Positions 16,063 to 24,578 of a stretch of DNA of 42,071 bases are shown here, one piece after another (position 1 is the first letter of the stretch; the number at the start of each line of letters is the position of its first letter). The stretch comes from Halioglobus sp. (GTDB lineage Bacteria; Pseudomonadota; Gammaproteobacteria; Pseudomonadales; Halieaceae): the NCBI GenBank assembly GCA_029287595.1, contig JARFQU010000104.1, positions 1 to 42,071 on the forward strand, written 5' to 3'. The notes under the pieces are model-generated. The model was not told where the DNA came from, made no database searches, and worked only from the letters and a program-made list of their open reading frames with translations. The position numbers were made by a program, and so were the translations under genes.

Positions 16063-17869
16063 ATCGGCTCGCCCCCTGGCCTCCGTCGTGGGCGTGCAGG
16101 AAAGCCTGGTCACCATAGACGTAAGCCAGGTGCCGGTGATGAAAAACGAGGTTGGTTATATCCTGCTGGGCGAGGAGCGACTCAAGGCAGAGGTATTGCG
16201 CGTGCAGGGTGATGTCGCCGATCTGCAGGTCTTCGAGGAAACCGACGGCGTCAAAGTAGGCGACCAGGTGGAATTGACCGGCGAGATGCTCTCAGTCGCC
16301 CTGGGTCCCGGTCTGTTGGGACAGGTATTCGACGGCTTGCAGATGCCACTGACCACCCTGGCTGACAGTCATGGCTTCTTCCTGCCGCGGGGTGTTGAAG
16401 TCGATGCTTTGTTGCAGGATAAAAAATGGAAGTTTGAGCCCAGCGCAGTCGTCGGTACGACCCTGGTCGCCGGCCAGGTTTTGGGAACGGTGGCCGAAGG
16501 CCCTTTTGAGCACAAAATCATGGTGCCTTTCGACGAACTCCAACCGGTGAAGCTCACCTGGATTCATGGCGGAAGCTTTACCGTCAACCAACCCATCGCC
16601 CATATTCGACGCGAGGATGGTAGTGAGCGAGAAGTGAACATGACCCAGCGCTGGGCAGTACGTGAGCCCATTCCTCGCGAGATGTTCAAACACAGCATCG
16701 CGCAGCGGCTTTATCCAATCGAGCCCATTACTACAACACAACGTATTATCGATACCTTTCTGCCCATCGCCCGAGGGGGCACCGGCTGCATTCCGGGGCC
16801 ATTCGGCGCCGGCAAGACGGTACTGCAAAGCTGCATCGCCAAGCACTCCACGATCGACATCGTGATCATCATTGCCTGCGGCGAGCGCGCCGGGGAGGTG
16901 GTGGAAACAATCAAGGAGTACCCCGAAACTCACGATCCCCGCACCGGGGGTTCACTGATGGATCGCACCATCATCGTCTGTAATACCTCCTCCATGCCCG
17001 TGGCTGCGCGCGAGTCCTCTATCTACACCGGGCTGACCATGGCCGAGTATTACCGCCAAATGGGCTTTCACGTACTGTGTATCGCCGATTCGACCTCGCG
17101 TTGGGCACAGGCAATGCGCGAGACCTCGGGACGCATGGAGGAAATTCCGGGGGAGGAGGCCTTTCCCGCCTACCTGGATTCCGCTATTCGCAATGTCTAT
17201 GAGCGCGCCGGATTGATGCGCACCCCGGATGGAGACGTGGGCAGCGTGACCCTTATAGGCACCGTGTCGCCTGCGGGCGGTAACTTTGAGGAGCCGGTGA
17301 CCCAGGCCACATTGTCCACGGTAAAAACCTTCCTGGGCCTGTCATCCGAGCGCGCCTACCGGCGCTTCTATCCGGCGATTGATCCGCTTATTTCCTGGTC
17401 GCGCTACCTCGATCAGCTCAAGGACTGGTTCAGCGAAAACCTGGGAGAGGACTGGGTAGACAGCGTTAAACAGATGCAGTCTCTGCTGGAGGAGGGTGAT
17501 GGCATCTACCGCATGATGCAGGTCACGGGGGAGGAGGGAATTGCTCTCGACGACTATGTAACGTGGCAAAAATCCGTGTTGCTGGACATGGTATACCTGC
17601 AGCAGGATGCTTTCGACGAGGTGGACGCAAGCATGTCACGAGAACGACAGGGCGAGAGTTTTCGTTTTCTCAAATCACTGATCGACATGAACTATGATTT
17701 CAGCGAACGGGACGACGCCCGGGAGTTTTTCACTCGCTTGACCAGCCTCTATAAGAACTGGAATTACAGCCCGGCCGGGTCTGAGGACTACCGGCGCTAT
17801 AAAAAGGAAATAGCGACACTCGTACAACGGCATGAGGGTCACCCCGAACGACGCTCGGCTGACCGTTAG
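16037..17869 (+). CDS. ntpA: V/A-type ATPase subunit A (catalytic)
   Basis: The 610-residue catalytic subunit has the P-loop GPFGAGKT (254-261), the catalytic glutamate in CGERAGE (E283), the Walker B region with VLCIADSTSRWAQAMRE, and the A-specific bulge domain (about residues 115-210, including KFEPSAVVGTTLVAGQVLGTVAEGPFEHKIMVP). ATP hydrolysis or synthesis occurs at the A-B interface. GTG 16037 is preceded by GGAGG at 7 bases and is chosen despite the overlap with DUF2764. The N-terminal VVGVQESLVTIDV segment corresponds to the usual GxVxxVSGPLVVAE barrel start and is rather divergent. It is the last gene of the cluster and converges on ureG. Confidence 0.95.
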   Translation: MSNNSSSPESARPLASVVGVQESLVTIDVSQVPVMKNEVGYILLGEERLKAEVLRVQGDVADLQVFEETDGVKVGDQVELTGEMLSVALGPGLLGQVFDGLQMPLTTLADSHGFFLPRGVEVDALLQDKKWKFEPSAVVGTTLVAGQVLGTVAEGPFEHKIMVPFDELQPVKLTWIHGGSFTVNQPIAHIRREDGSEREVNMTQRWAVREPIPREMFKHSIAQRLYPIEPITTTQRIIDTFLPIARGGTGCIPGPFGAGKTVLQSCIAKHSTIDIVIIIACGERAGEVVETIKEYPETHDPRTGGSLMDRTIIVCNTSSMPVAARESSIYTGLTMAEYYRQMGFHVLCIADSTSRWAQAMRETSGRMEEIPGEEAFPAYLDSAIRNVYERAGLMRTPDGDVGSVTLIGTVSPAGGNFEEPVTQATLSTVKTFLGLSSERAYRRFYPAIDPLISWSRYLDQLKDWFSENLGEDWVDSVKQMQSLLEEGDGIYRMMQVTGEEGIALDDYVTWQKSVLLDMVYLQQDAFDEVDASMSRERQGESFRFLKSLIDMNYDFSERDDAREFFTRLTSLYKNWNYSPAGSEDYRRYKKEIATLVQRHEGHPERRSADR

Positions 17870-17947
17870 CCCGAATATTAACAACCATTCGGCGTGGGCC
17901 CCCGGTCTACTTGCTGCCGGGCTTACCTCCTGCTGTAAACGGGGTAG

Positions 17948-18565
17948 TCACTGCGACAGCATGCCCTTGTCAACGATGAAATCGATAATAACGTCCAGGC
18001 CCTGCTGCGTTTTCAGGTTAGTGAACACATAGGGGGAGTTGGGTCGCATGCGGCGTGTGTCAGTATCCATCACATCCAGATCCGCACCGACATAGGGGGC
18101 CAGGTCAATTTTGTTGATTACCAGCAGGTCTGACTTGGTAATTCCGGGACCGCCCTTACGGGGTATTTTCTCGCCCTCTGCGACATCTATCACGTAGATC
18201 GTAAGGTCAGCCAGCTCGGGGCTGAAGGTGGCGCTGAGGTTGTCGCCGCCGCTCTCAACAAATATCACGTCCAGGTTGGGGTGACGCTGGGTCATTTCGT
18301 CCACCGCCGCCAGGTTCATGGAGGCGTCCTCACGGATGGCAGTATGGGGACAACCGCCCGTTTCAACCCCGATAATTCGATCGGCATCCAGCGCCTCGGC
18401 CCGGGTCAGGATAATCGCGTCTTCCTGGGTATAGATATCGTTGGTGACCACGGCGAGATTGTATTTATCGCGCATGGCCTTGCAGGTCACCTCCAGCAGT
18501 GCCGTCTTGCCGGATCCTACCGGCCCGCCTATGCCTACACGCAAGGGGGTATTGTTCCGATTCAT
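17948..18565 (-). CDS. ureG: Urease accessory GTPase UreG
   Basis: A 205-residue SIMIBI-class GTPase that delivers nickel to the urease active site together with UreD, UreF and UreE. P-loop GPVGSGKT lies at 14-21. The metal-binding CPH motif has C72 and H74 ([13 protein letters not shown]). Further motifs are ESGGDNL and the guanine-specificity NKID ([17 protein letters not shown]). The frame is open to a GTG at 18592 directly after the ureF stop, but ATG 18565 with an AGGATAA site gives the standard 205-residue length. It is the last gene of the leftward urease operon, 78 bases from the convergent ATPase operon. Confidence 0.96.
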   Translation of the reverse strand: MNRNNTPLRVGIGGPVGSGKTALLEVTCKAMRDKYNLAVVTNDIYTQEDAIILTRAEALDADRIIGVETGGCPHTAIREDASMNLAAVDEMTQRHPNLDVIFVESGGDNLSATFSPELADLTIYVIDVAEGEKIPRKGGPGITKSDLLVINKIDLAPYVGADLDVMDTDTRRMRPNSPYVFTNLKTQQGLDVIIDFIVDKGMLSQ

Positions 18566-18592
18566 GGCTTTTATCCTATGGTCTGTGTGCAC

Positions 18593-19273
18593 TCACGAGC
18601 GAAACAGGCGAGTGTATTGGGTTTCATGTCGGGAGCTGGCAATTGCCAGCGCAGGAGTTGAGCTCCCTATATCCGCGTCGAGCACGTCGGTTGCCGCTAC
18701 CACCGATGCGGGTATTTCCCCGGCCAGTCGCAGCAGGATCTGCTGGCCATGGGTTTGTCCCAGCGGAATCAGTTTTACCCCGGCGGTTACATTGTTCTCC
18801 AGCCAGCTCCAGGCATAACCGCTGCAGACTTTAGCAGCCGGAATGCCCCAGCTGTGTGCGGCTAGTGCGATGCCGGCCAACTGCGTACTGGCGATGCTGT
18901 TTTCCAGCCCTGCTGTTATGGCAACACCGAGACTCGGCAGTAACCTCGCCAGCGCCGCGCCGCGCTGTCGTTCTTCCTTGCGCAACTCAGAGGTTTCCCT
19001 GCAGGCCAGCAGGTAATGACACCAACGTGCCACGGCGACTTCATCCGCTGCGGCAAACGCCGTCTGTAAACGCAACAGGATGGGGAGTTCCAGTGCTGCC
19101 ACACTATGGGTAAGTTGGCCCATCAACCACTGTGCCAGAGTCTCCTTGTCATGCACCCAGCCAGCTTCTACAGCCCATTCGAGTCCCTGGGAATAGGTGA
19201 AACCGCCTATGGGAAGCGTGGGGCTGATCAACTGATAAAGGCGCAGATCCGCTAATTGAGCTGACTCAGTCAT
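18593..19273 (-). CDS. ureF: Urease accessory protein UreF
   Basis: A 226-residue, all-helical UreF. The characteristic start LRLYQLISPTLPIGGFTYSQGLEWAVEAGWV is followed by the WARNING-free family landmarks WCHYLLACRETSELRKEERQRGAALARLL and WGIPAAKVCSGYAWSWLENNVTAGVKLIPLGQTHGQQILL. UreF bridges UreD-bound apo-urease and the UreG dimer, and channels nickel. It lies 3 bases after the ureE stop and is followed directly by ureG, so all three maturation genes are read together. Confidence 0.95.
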   Translation of the reverse strand: MTESAQLADLRLYQLISPTLPIGGFTYSQGLEWAVEAGWVHDKETLAQWLMGQLTHSVAALELPILLRLQTAFAAADEVAVARWCHYLLACRETSELRKEERQRGAALARLLPSLGVAITAGLENSIASTQLAGIALAAHSWGIPAAKVCSGYAWSWLENNVTAGVKLIPLGQTHGQQILLRLAGEIPASVVAATDVLDADIGSSTPALAIASSRHETQYTRLFRS

Positions 19274-19276
19274 CGG

Positions 19277-19762
19277 TTAATGGCTGTGTTCATGATTGTG
19301 CTGATGATTGTGTTGATGGTTGTGCTGATGATTATGTGCCGCACTTTCATAAGCGCCGGCCTCAGGCTCGAAGGGCGCTTGCTCCATCTTTGCCGACAGA
19401 CCCAGGCCGGCGATCATTTCATCCAGCACATGATCATGTTGATAGCGCACCCACTGAGCAGTGATTTGCAGGGGCACATGGCGATTACCCAGGTGGTAAC
19501 AGGCCCTGGCCAATGCATATGCATCCGTGCTGTGCACGGTGGATACCGTCTCGGGTGCCGCTACAACCTGTATCACCAGCCCCTGTGTGCTCTGTAATAA
19601 GTCACCATCGCGCAATACCTTGCCTCGCGGCAGAAACAGACCGGCCTCCTGACCATCGTCCAGGGTCACTTTAAGCCGGCTCCTGACACGCTGGTCGATA
19701 GGCAGGCTGAGAGTTGCGCTGTGTTCTGCGCTTTCTTCCAGTAGTTTTTCAATGCGAATCAC
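19277..19762 (-). CDS. ureE: Urease nickel chaperone UreE with histidine-rich tail
   Basis: The 161-residue UreE metallochaperone has the N-terminal peptide-binding domain (IRIEKLLEESAEHSATLSL... RSRLKVTLDDGQEAGLFLPRGKVLRDGDLL) and the metal-binding domain with the YHLGNRHVPLQI segment. Its histidine is the conserved dimer-interface nickel ligand. The last 19 residues alternate histidine with N, Q, E or S, giving ten histidines that should bind several extra nickel ions. The start codon is GTG at 19762, 10 bases after the ureC stop. The ribosome site is weak, which fits a low dose of chaperone relative to the enzyme. Confidence 0.94.
   Translation of the reverse strand: MIRIEKLLEESAEHSATLSLPIDQRVRSRLKVTLDDGQEAGLFLPRGKVLRDGDLLQSTQGLVIQVVAAPETVSTVHSTDAYALARACYHLGNRHVPLQITAQWVRYQHDHVLDEMIAGLGLSAKMEQAPFEPEAGAYESAAHNHQHNHQHNHQHNHEHSH
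19280..19336 (-). repeat. 12-bp tandem repeat encoding the UreE His tail
   Basis: The 3' end of ureE consists of near-identical 12-base units encoding HNHQ three times, then HNHE and HSH. The units differ at a few third positions, so they are old enough to have drifted. Unit number may vary between relatives through slippage. Confidence 0.8.
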
Positions 19763-19772
19763 AATAGTTTTC

Positions 19773-21479
19773 TCAAAACAGGAAATAACGCTGGGCCAGC
19801 GGTAATTCCGTCGCAGGTTCGCAAACCAGTAACTCGCCGTCGGCGCGCACCTCGTAGGTTTGTGAATCGACCTCTATTTTTGGCAGGTAACTGTTGCGCA
19901 CCATATCGTTCTTGGTGACCTTGCGACAGCCGCGCACTGTTCCTATCAAACTCTGTAAACCCAGTTGTTGCGCCACCTGGGCTTTCACCCCGGCTGCGGA
20001 CATGAATATCATGGACGTACTGTTACAGGCCTTACCCATAGACCCGAACATCGGCCGGTAATGTACCGGCTGGGGCGTGGGAATAGATGCGTTGGGGTCG
20101 CCCATGGGCGCGGCTGCAATCATGCCACCCTTGATAATAATCGCCGGCTTGGCCGCAAAAAAGGCAGGTTTCCACAATACCAGGTCAGCCAGTTTTCCCG
20201 GCTCAATTGAACCCACCTCGTGGGAGATACCGTGGGCGATCGCCGGGTTGATAGTGTACTTGGCGATATAGCGCTTGATACGCTCGTTATCATTCGCGCT
20301 GCTGTCCTCGGCAAGGGCGCCGCGCTGCACCTTCATTTTATGGGCGGTCTGCCAGGTGCGGCAGACGACTTCCCCGACCCGACCCATGGCCTGCGAGTCC
20401 GAGGCAATCATGGAAAAGGCGCCCAGGTCATGAAGTATGTCTTCAGCCGCGATGGTCTCACGACGAATACGCGATTCAGCAAAAGCGACATCTTCGGCTA
20501 TTCCCGGGTCCAGATGGTGACATACCATGAGCATGTCCAGGTGCTCATCCACCGTGTTGATTGTGTAAGGGCGGGTCGGGTTAGTGGAGGAGGGTAGTAT
20601 GTTGGGTTCACCTGCTGCCTTGATAATATCCGGGGCGTGGCCACCACCGGCACCTTCGGTATGGTAGGTGTGGATTGTGCGCCCTGCGATCGCAGCAAGC
20701 GTGGTTTCGACAAAACCAGACTCGTTGAGTGTGTCGGTGTGTATAGCGACCTGTGTATCCGTTTCTTCAGCTACATTCAGGCACTGGTCGATAGCCGCCG
20801 GGGTAGTGCCCCAGTCCTCATGCAGCTTGAGCCCAATGGCACCAGCAGTGATCTGCTCATGCAAACCCTCCGGCAAGCTGGCATTACCTTTTCCCAGGAA
20901 GCCCAGGTTCATTGGGGCGCTGTCCGCTGCCTCCAGCATACGATGCATATTCCAGGGTCCGGGTGTGCAGGTGGTGGCATTGGTGCCGGTCGCCGGTCCG
21001 GTGCCGCCGCCCAGCATGGTGGTCACTCCTGACATCAATGCCTCATCAATCTGCTGCGGGCAGATGAAGTGGATGTGTGAGTCAATGCCCCCGGCCGTCA
21101 GTATCATACCCTCGCCGGCCAACACCTCAGAACCCGGCCCCACAACGATACCCACATTGGGCTGGGTGTCCGGATTGCCGGCCTTACCCACCGCGGCAAT
21201 ACGGCCATTTTTTATTCCCACGTCCGCCTTAACAATACCCCAGTGATCTACTATCAGAGCGTTGGTTATCACCAGGTCTGCAGTTTCGGCGCTGGGACGC
21301 TGGCTCTGCCCCATTCCGTCACGGATCACTTTGCCGCCGCCAAACTTCACTTCATCCCCGTAGCTGGTAAAGTCTTTCTCTACCTCAAGCCACAGTTCGG
21401 TATCGGCCAGGCGCAGTTTATCGCCCGTGGTGGGACCGAACATCTCGGCGTAGGCCTGCCTGGATATTTTTACCGCCAT
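19773..21479 (-). CDS. ureC: Urease subunit alpha (catalytic)
   Basis: The 568-residue catalytic subunit hydrolyses urea to ammonia and carbamate in the cytoplasm. All nickel-site residues are visible: H135 and H137 ([10 protein letters not shown]), the carbamylated lysine K218 (GLKLHEDWG), H247 (AIHTDTLNE), H273 ([14 protein letters not shown]) and D361 ([12 protein letters not shown]). The mobile-flap residues C320 and H321-H322 (MVCHHLDP) are also present. Length and motifs are full, so it should be active. ATG 21479 follows AGGAG. It lies 9 bases after ureB, in the common bacterial three-subunit format. Confidence 0.98.
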   Translation of the reverse strand: MAVKISRQAYAEMFGPTTGDKLRLADTELWLEVEKDFTSYGDEVKFGGGKVIRDGMGQSQRPSAETADLVITNALIVDHWGIVKADVGIKNGRIAAVGKAGNPDTQPNVGIVVGPGSEVLAGEGMILTAGGIDSHIHFICPQQIDEALMSGVTTMLGGGTGPATGTNATTCTPGPWNMHRMLEAADSAPMNLGFLGKGNASLPEGLHEQITAGAIGLKLHEDWGTTPAAIDQCLNVAEETDTQVAIHTDTLNESGFVETTLAAIAGRTIHTYHTEGAGGGHAPDIIKAAGEPNILPSSTNPTRPYTINTVDEHLDMLMVCHHLDPGIAEDVAFAESRIRRETIAAEDILHDLGAFSMIASDSQAMGRVGEVVCRTWQTAHKMKVQRGALAEDSSANDNERIKRYIAKYTINPAIAHGISHEVGSIEPGKLADLVLWKPAFFAAKPAIIIKGGMIAAAPMGDPNASIPTPQPVHYRPMFGSMGKACNSTSMIFMSAAGVKAQVAQQLGLQSLIGTVRGCRKVTKNDMVRNSYLPKIEVDSQTYEVRADGELLVCEPATELPLAQRYFLF

Positions 21480-21488
21480 GTTTATCTC

Positions 21489-21794
21489 CTACAGCTTGCC
21501 CATTATTTTGCCTTGGAAACCGTAGATCTCCCTGGAGCCCGCATAGGCCACCAGTTCCACGGTGCGATCCTGGCCGGGTTCAAAACGCACGGCTGTCCCC
21601 GATGCAATATTCAAGCGATAGCCCCTCGCTTGTTCGCGCTCGAAAACCAGGGCTTCGTTCACTTCATAGAAGTGATAGTGAGAACCGATCTGAACGGGTC
21701 TATCACCTGTGTTGGATACCCTCAAGGTTACCGTATCCCTTCCCTGGTTGATCTCTATGTCGCCTTCGGCGACGCGTAATTCTCCGGGTATCAT
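21489..21794 (-). CDS. ureB: Urease subunit beta
   Basis: A 101-residue structural subunit starting [20 protein letters not shown], with the family's [15 protein letters not shown] and the [16 protein letters not shown] segment. It packs around the alpha subunit in the (alpha-beta-gamma)3 trimer. It is separate from ureA, as in most proteobacteria, rather than fused as in Helicobacter. It lies 9 bases after ureA. Confidence 0.97.
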   Translation of the reverse strand: MIPGELRVAEGDIEINQGRDTVTLRVSNTGDRPVQIGSHYHFYEVNEALVFEREQARGYRLNIASGTAVRFEPGQDRTVELVAYAGSREIYGFQGKIMGKL

Positions 21795-21803
21795 TGGCGT
21801 CTC

Positions 21804-22106
21804 CTAGACGATAGGGTCGTGAACAGTGACCAGTTTGGTACCATCCGGGAAGGTGGCTTCTACCTGTACGTCGTGAATCATTTCGGGAACACCGGGCATG
21901 ACTTCATCGGCGCCAAGCAAGGTGCGACCATAATCCATCAGCTCGGCCACTGTGCGACCGTCGCGGGCGCCCTCCATTATGGCGGCGCTGATAAACGCGA
22001 CAGCTTCAGGATAGTTGAGCTTCAAGCCACGGTCCCTGCGCCGCTCGGCAAGCAGCGCCGCGGTAAACAGCATCAGTTTGTCTTTTTCTCTAGGTGTTAA
22101 TTCCAT
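21804..22106 (-). CDS. ureA: Urease subunit gamma
   Basis: A 100-residue subunit with the highly conserved start [23 protein letters not shown], then [21 protein letters not shown] and [27 protein letters not shown]. The length is exactly standard. It follows ureD by 12 bases and precedes ureB, giving the classical D-A-B-C-E-F-G order. Confidence 0.98.
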   Translation of the reverse strand: MELTPREKDKLMLFTAALLAERRRDRGLKLNYPEAVAFISAAIMEGARDGRTVAELMDYGRTLLGADEVMPGVPEMIHDVQVEATFPDGTKLVTVHDPIV

Positions 22107-22118
22107 CGTACTCTCTTT

Positions 22119-22973
22119 CTAGGTTGCCCAGATACGCGGCAAGCAGGTTGGCTTTTGCAGCCACTGCCCGCGCAGTGCACTCCACAGTTGTGTGAACAGG
22201 GCGAGGATTGGTTCTGACTGTTCACCCAGGGCACGCACAATCAATACTTCATCGGCCAGGGTAAGGCCCACAGGATATGGGTAGTGACTAGTTTGCATCG
22301 AGTCTTTGGGCAGCAATATCTGTTCCAGTAATTCACGTTGTTGCTCGCTGCAGGGTGCTGCAATTAACGTGCCCTGCATTACCAGCCCGCGCAAACCGGT
22401 AGGTGATGCCAGCGTGGCCTCACCCTGGGTTTGGAATTGCTCTAGCAGCCGCAATTCGCCGGCCAGTTTAACCTCTGTTCGGCTGCGCACTGAGCCAAGG
22501 GTAAACGGCTCTTTGCCGGCAGGACGACCAAAACAATGTACCTCCCAACCGACAAACTTTCCTTTTGGAGCGATATCAATTTGCGTGCGCAGCTCTGCGT
22601 TAGTGCTGTCAAAAAAGATGTTTTGTTGTGGCAGCCACTCTACCACCGCGTCATCTGAGATAGTAATTCGCTGGGCCTGGCTGCCAACATGCCCTGATTT
22701 TGATCGATAGAACTTGGTCGCACCGGGCGTAGTCAGCAGGCAGTGGGTACCGGGCGTGGCTTTAACATCGATTTTCAGGGAATCGCCGCCCACCACACCA
22801 CCGGGCGGGTGCAGTAAATAGTTATGGCAAATATCGCCCTCCGGATAGAAAGATCGCTGCACCGCTAACGGACCGCTCTGCCGTTTTTTTCTGAGCAAGG
22901 TTTTACTTCCGCGCAATCCGTATTCCAGTTCGAGTTGAGCCTGCCAGCCCTGGGGTGTTAACGCTTTGTTCAT
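22119..22973 (-). CDS. ureD: Urease accessory protein UreD (UreH)
   Basis: A 284-residue maturation scaffold that binds apo-urease and recruits UreF and UreG. Family marks are the GLRGSKTLLRKKRQSGPLAVQRSFYPEGDICHNYLLHPPGGVVGGD region, the LTTPGATKFYRS segment and VEWLPQQNIFFDSTNAE. It is the first gene of the leftward urease operon. Its promoter must lie in the 367-base region shared with the porin-urt operon. I did not find a sigma-54 site pointing at it. Confidence 0.94.
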   Translation of the reverse strand: MNKALTPQGWQAQLELEYGLRGSKTLLRKKRQSGPLAVQRSFYPEGDICHNYLLHPPGGVVGGDSLKIDVKATPGTHCLLTTPGATKFYRSKSGHVGSQAQRITISDDAVVEWLPQQNIFFDSTNAELRTQIDIAPKGKFVGWEVHCFGRPAGKEPFTLGSVRSRTEVKLAGELRLLEQFQTQGEATLASPTGLRGLVMQGTLIAAPCSEQQRELLEQILLPKDSMQTSHYPYPVGLTLADEVLIVRALGEQSEPILALFTQLWSALRGQWLQKPTCLPRIWAT

Positions 22974-23097
22974 CAGTGACTAACCGGGTACTTACATAGT
23001 TATGCAGGCCTGCGCCTTATTGCGGCAAGCACACCAAGACTAGCAGGCGCAAAACCCTTCGTCAGCAAAAATTGCCTCTGGCGTGATGGTGACGCCC

Positions 23098-23114
23098 TGC
23101 ACCTTGTTGGTGCC
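23098..23114. promoter_or_regulatory. NtrC-type enhancer site
   Basis: TGCACCTTGTTGGTGCC matches the NtrC consensus TGCACCA-N3-TGGTGCA at 12 of the 14 specified positions. It is centred about 165 bp upstream of the predicted transcription start of the sigma-54 promoter at 23244, a typical enhancer distance. Confidence 0.75.
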
Positions 23115-23243
23115 TGAGCCCCGGGATACCGCCTCTTTATGGTGATTAGCGCCAGCGTTCACGATCAGTAAATGATCAATTCTTTTCCCGTAGCAGCGCC
23201 GAATTATGCTGGAATCCGCTCTGCCACTGGATTGTTGAAAACA

Positions 23244-23259
23244 TGGCACATGAATTGCT
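23244..23259 (+). promoter_or_regulatory. Sigma-54 (-24/-12) promoter of the porin-urt operon
   Basis: TGGCACATGAATTGCT matches TGGCAC-N5-TTGC exactly, including the trailing T. The predicted start is near 23270, roughly 70 bases before the porin ATG. Together with the NtrC-like site upstream, it predicts induction under nitrogen limitation. Confidence 0.88.
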
Positions 23260-23340
23260 CCGGTAAAGCGGCGAAGCAACGGGCTAACACGTTGCCGCAT
23301 AGCAAAACTCTTCGTAGTTAAGCCTTTAAGGGGAAAAAAT

Positions 23341-24528
23341 ATGATATTTCGAAAAAAGCTGGGCAATGCCCTGGCGTTGTCACTGCTCGTGGCAGCACCA
23401 CTTGCCGATGCAGGGAAGAAACTGGAAATTGACGAAACCAAGTGGATCAGTGTTGGCATTGGAACCCGGGGTAGTTTCTCTTCGGTTGAAGATGCATCGC
23501 CCAGTGGCGATGACTGGGACAATGATTTCAATCTTGATAGCGCCAGGGTCTATGTCAATGGCCAGATCACGGAAATTATCAAGTTCGAATTGAATACTGA
23601 ATGCACGTTCTGCGGCAACTCTGATCTTGAAGACTACGATATCCTCGATGCCATCGTGAAGTTTGATATCAACCCTGCTTTTAACATCTGGGCCGGCAGG
23701 CTGCTGGTACCTGCGGATCGGGCAGAAATGAGCGGGCCCTATTACGCCAACGTTTACGACTTCAACAAGACACCATTCTTTCCTGCAGATTACAGCGTGA
23801 AATTCGGCAACGGCGGTGCCGGAGTCTACGGCAGGGATCACGGTGTCACATTTTGGGGAGGCCTTGGTGAGGAAGCCCGGTTTACTTATGCTGCCGGCGT
23901 CTTCAATGGCTTCCAGGATGGCCCCAACCAGGACGACAACCTGCTTTTCGGCGGGCGGCTGAGCTACAACTTCCTCGATGTGGAGAAAAATCCGGGGTAT
24001 TACACCAGTAGCACCTATTTTGGGAACGGCGGAGATATTCTGACTGTCGCAATTGCGGCTCAGTACCAGGAGGACGGTGCGGGCACGGAATTGGACCCTG
24101 CGGATTTCACCGCCATCACTACTGATTTGCTGTTTGAGAAAGTGTTGGGTGGCGGCGGTGTGATCACCGTGGAAGGTGAATACAAGAATTTCGATACGGA
24201 TCTTTCAGATGCAGCGCTGAACGCCGCAGACTGCTTCTGCCTGTTCAGTGGTGAGGCTGTTATGGGCACTGCCCTTTACATGTTTCCCGCTGAGATCGGT
24301 ATCGGTAAATTCCAGCCCTATGTGCGCTATACCAAAAATGACCCGGACGAGAGCGATGATCGCGACGAGGTAGAGGCCGGTGTTAACTATATTATCGACG
24401 GCCACAATGCGCGTATTTCTGCTTTCTACCAATATGGAGACATTGCCACCAAGGGCCTGAACTATACGCCCAACGCAGCCGGAGACGATGTCAGCGCCAT
24501 TAAAATTGGCGTGCAAATTCAGTTGTAA
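23341..24528 (+). CDS. Outer-membrane porin, OprO/P-like, probably for urea or small amides
   Basis: A 395-residue beta-barrel porin with a signal peptide (basic start MIFRKKLGN, hydrophobic core ALALSLLVAAPLADA). The body has alternating amphipathic strands with the phosphate-porin-like blocks RVYVNGQITEIIKFELNTE, AGRLLVPADRAEMSGPYYAN and VKFGNGGAGVYGRDHGVTFWG. It ends in a strand with a terminal hydrophobic residue (AIKIGVQIQL). Its place as the first gene before urtABCDE, under a sigma-54 promoter, points to passage of urea. A similar outer-membrane protein (FmdC) precedes an amide/urea ABC transporter in Methylophilus. It carries a CTFC and a CFC motif, unusual for porins. A ribosome site AAGGGG precedes the ATG. 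Confidence 0.82.
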   Translation: MIFRKKLGNALALSLLVAAPLADAGKKLEIDETKWISVGIGTRGSFSSVEDASPSGDDWDNDFNLDSARVYVNGQITEIIKFELNTECTFCGNSDLEDYDILDAIVKFDINPAFNIWAGRLLVPADRAEMSGPYYANVYDFNKTPFFPADYSVKFGNGGAGVYGRDHGVTFWGGLGEEARFTYAAGVFNGFQDGPNQDDNLLFGGRLSYNFLDVEKNPGYYTSSTYFGNGGDILTVAIAAQYQEDGAGTELDPADFTAITTDLLFEKVLGGGGVITVEGEYKNFDTDLSDAALNAADCFCLFSGEAVMGTALYMFPAEIGIGKFQPYVRYTKNDPDESDDRDEVEAGVNYIIDGHNARISAFYQYGDIATKGLNYTPNAAGDDVSAIKIGVQIQL

Positions 24529-24578
24529 TTTATCGCGGCGACATAGACGACGAAATTTTTCTTTCAGGAGTTCCATTT

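Larger units (their letters stand above)
22974..23340. other. Divergent regulatory region between urease and porin-urt operons
   Basis: This 367-base gap carries no convincing gene. It contains an NtrC-type palindrome (23098-23114), a sigma-54 promoter facing right (23244-23259) and a weaker NtrC half-match near 23011-23027 (TGCGCCTTATTGCGGCA). The rightward leader is about 70 bases. A leftward promoter for ureD was not recognised. The single NtrC site could in principle influence both operons. Confidence 0.7.

Noticed and set aside
17898-17922. Hairpin between the convergent ntpA and ureG genes (CCCGG, 11-base loop, CCGGG).
   Set aside because: Only five base pairs with a long loop and no T tract, so too weak to call a terminator.
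23040-23531. Long open frame on the minus strand covering the ure/porin intergenic region and the porin start.
   Set aside because: It overlaps the porin signal peptide antisense and runs through the NtrC and sigma-54 sites, with no recognisable domain.
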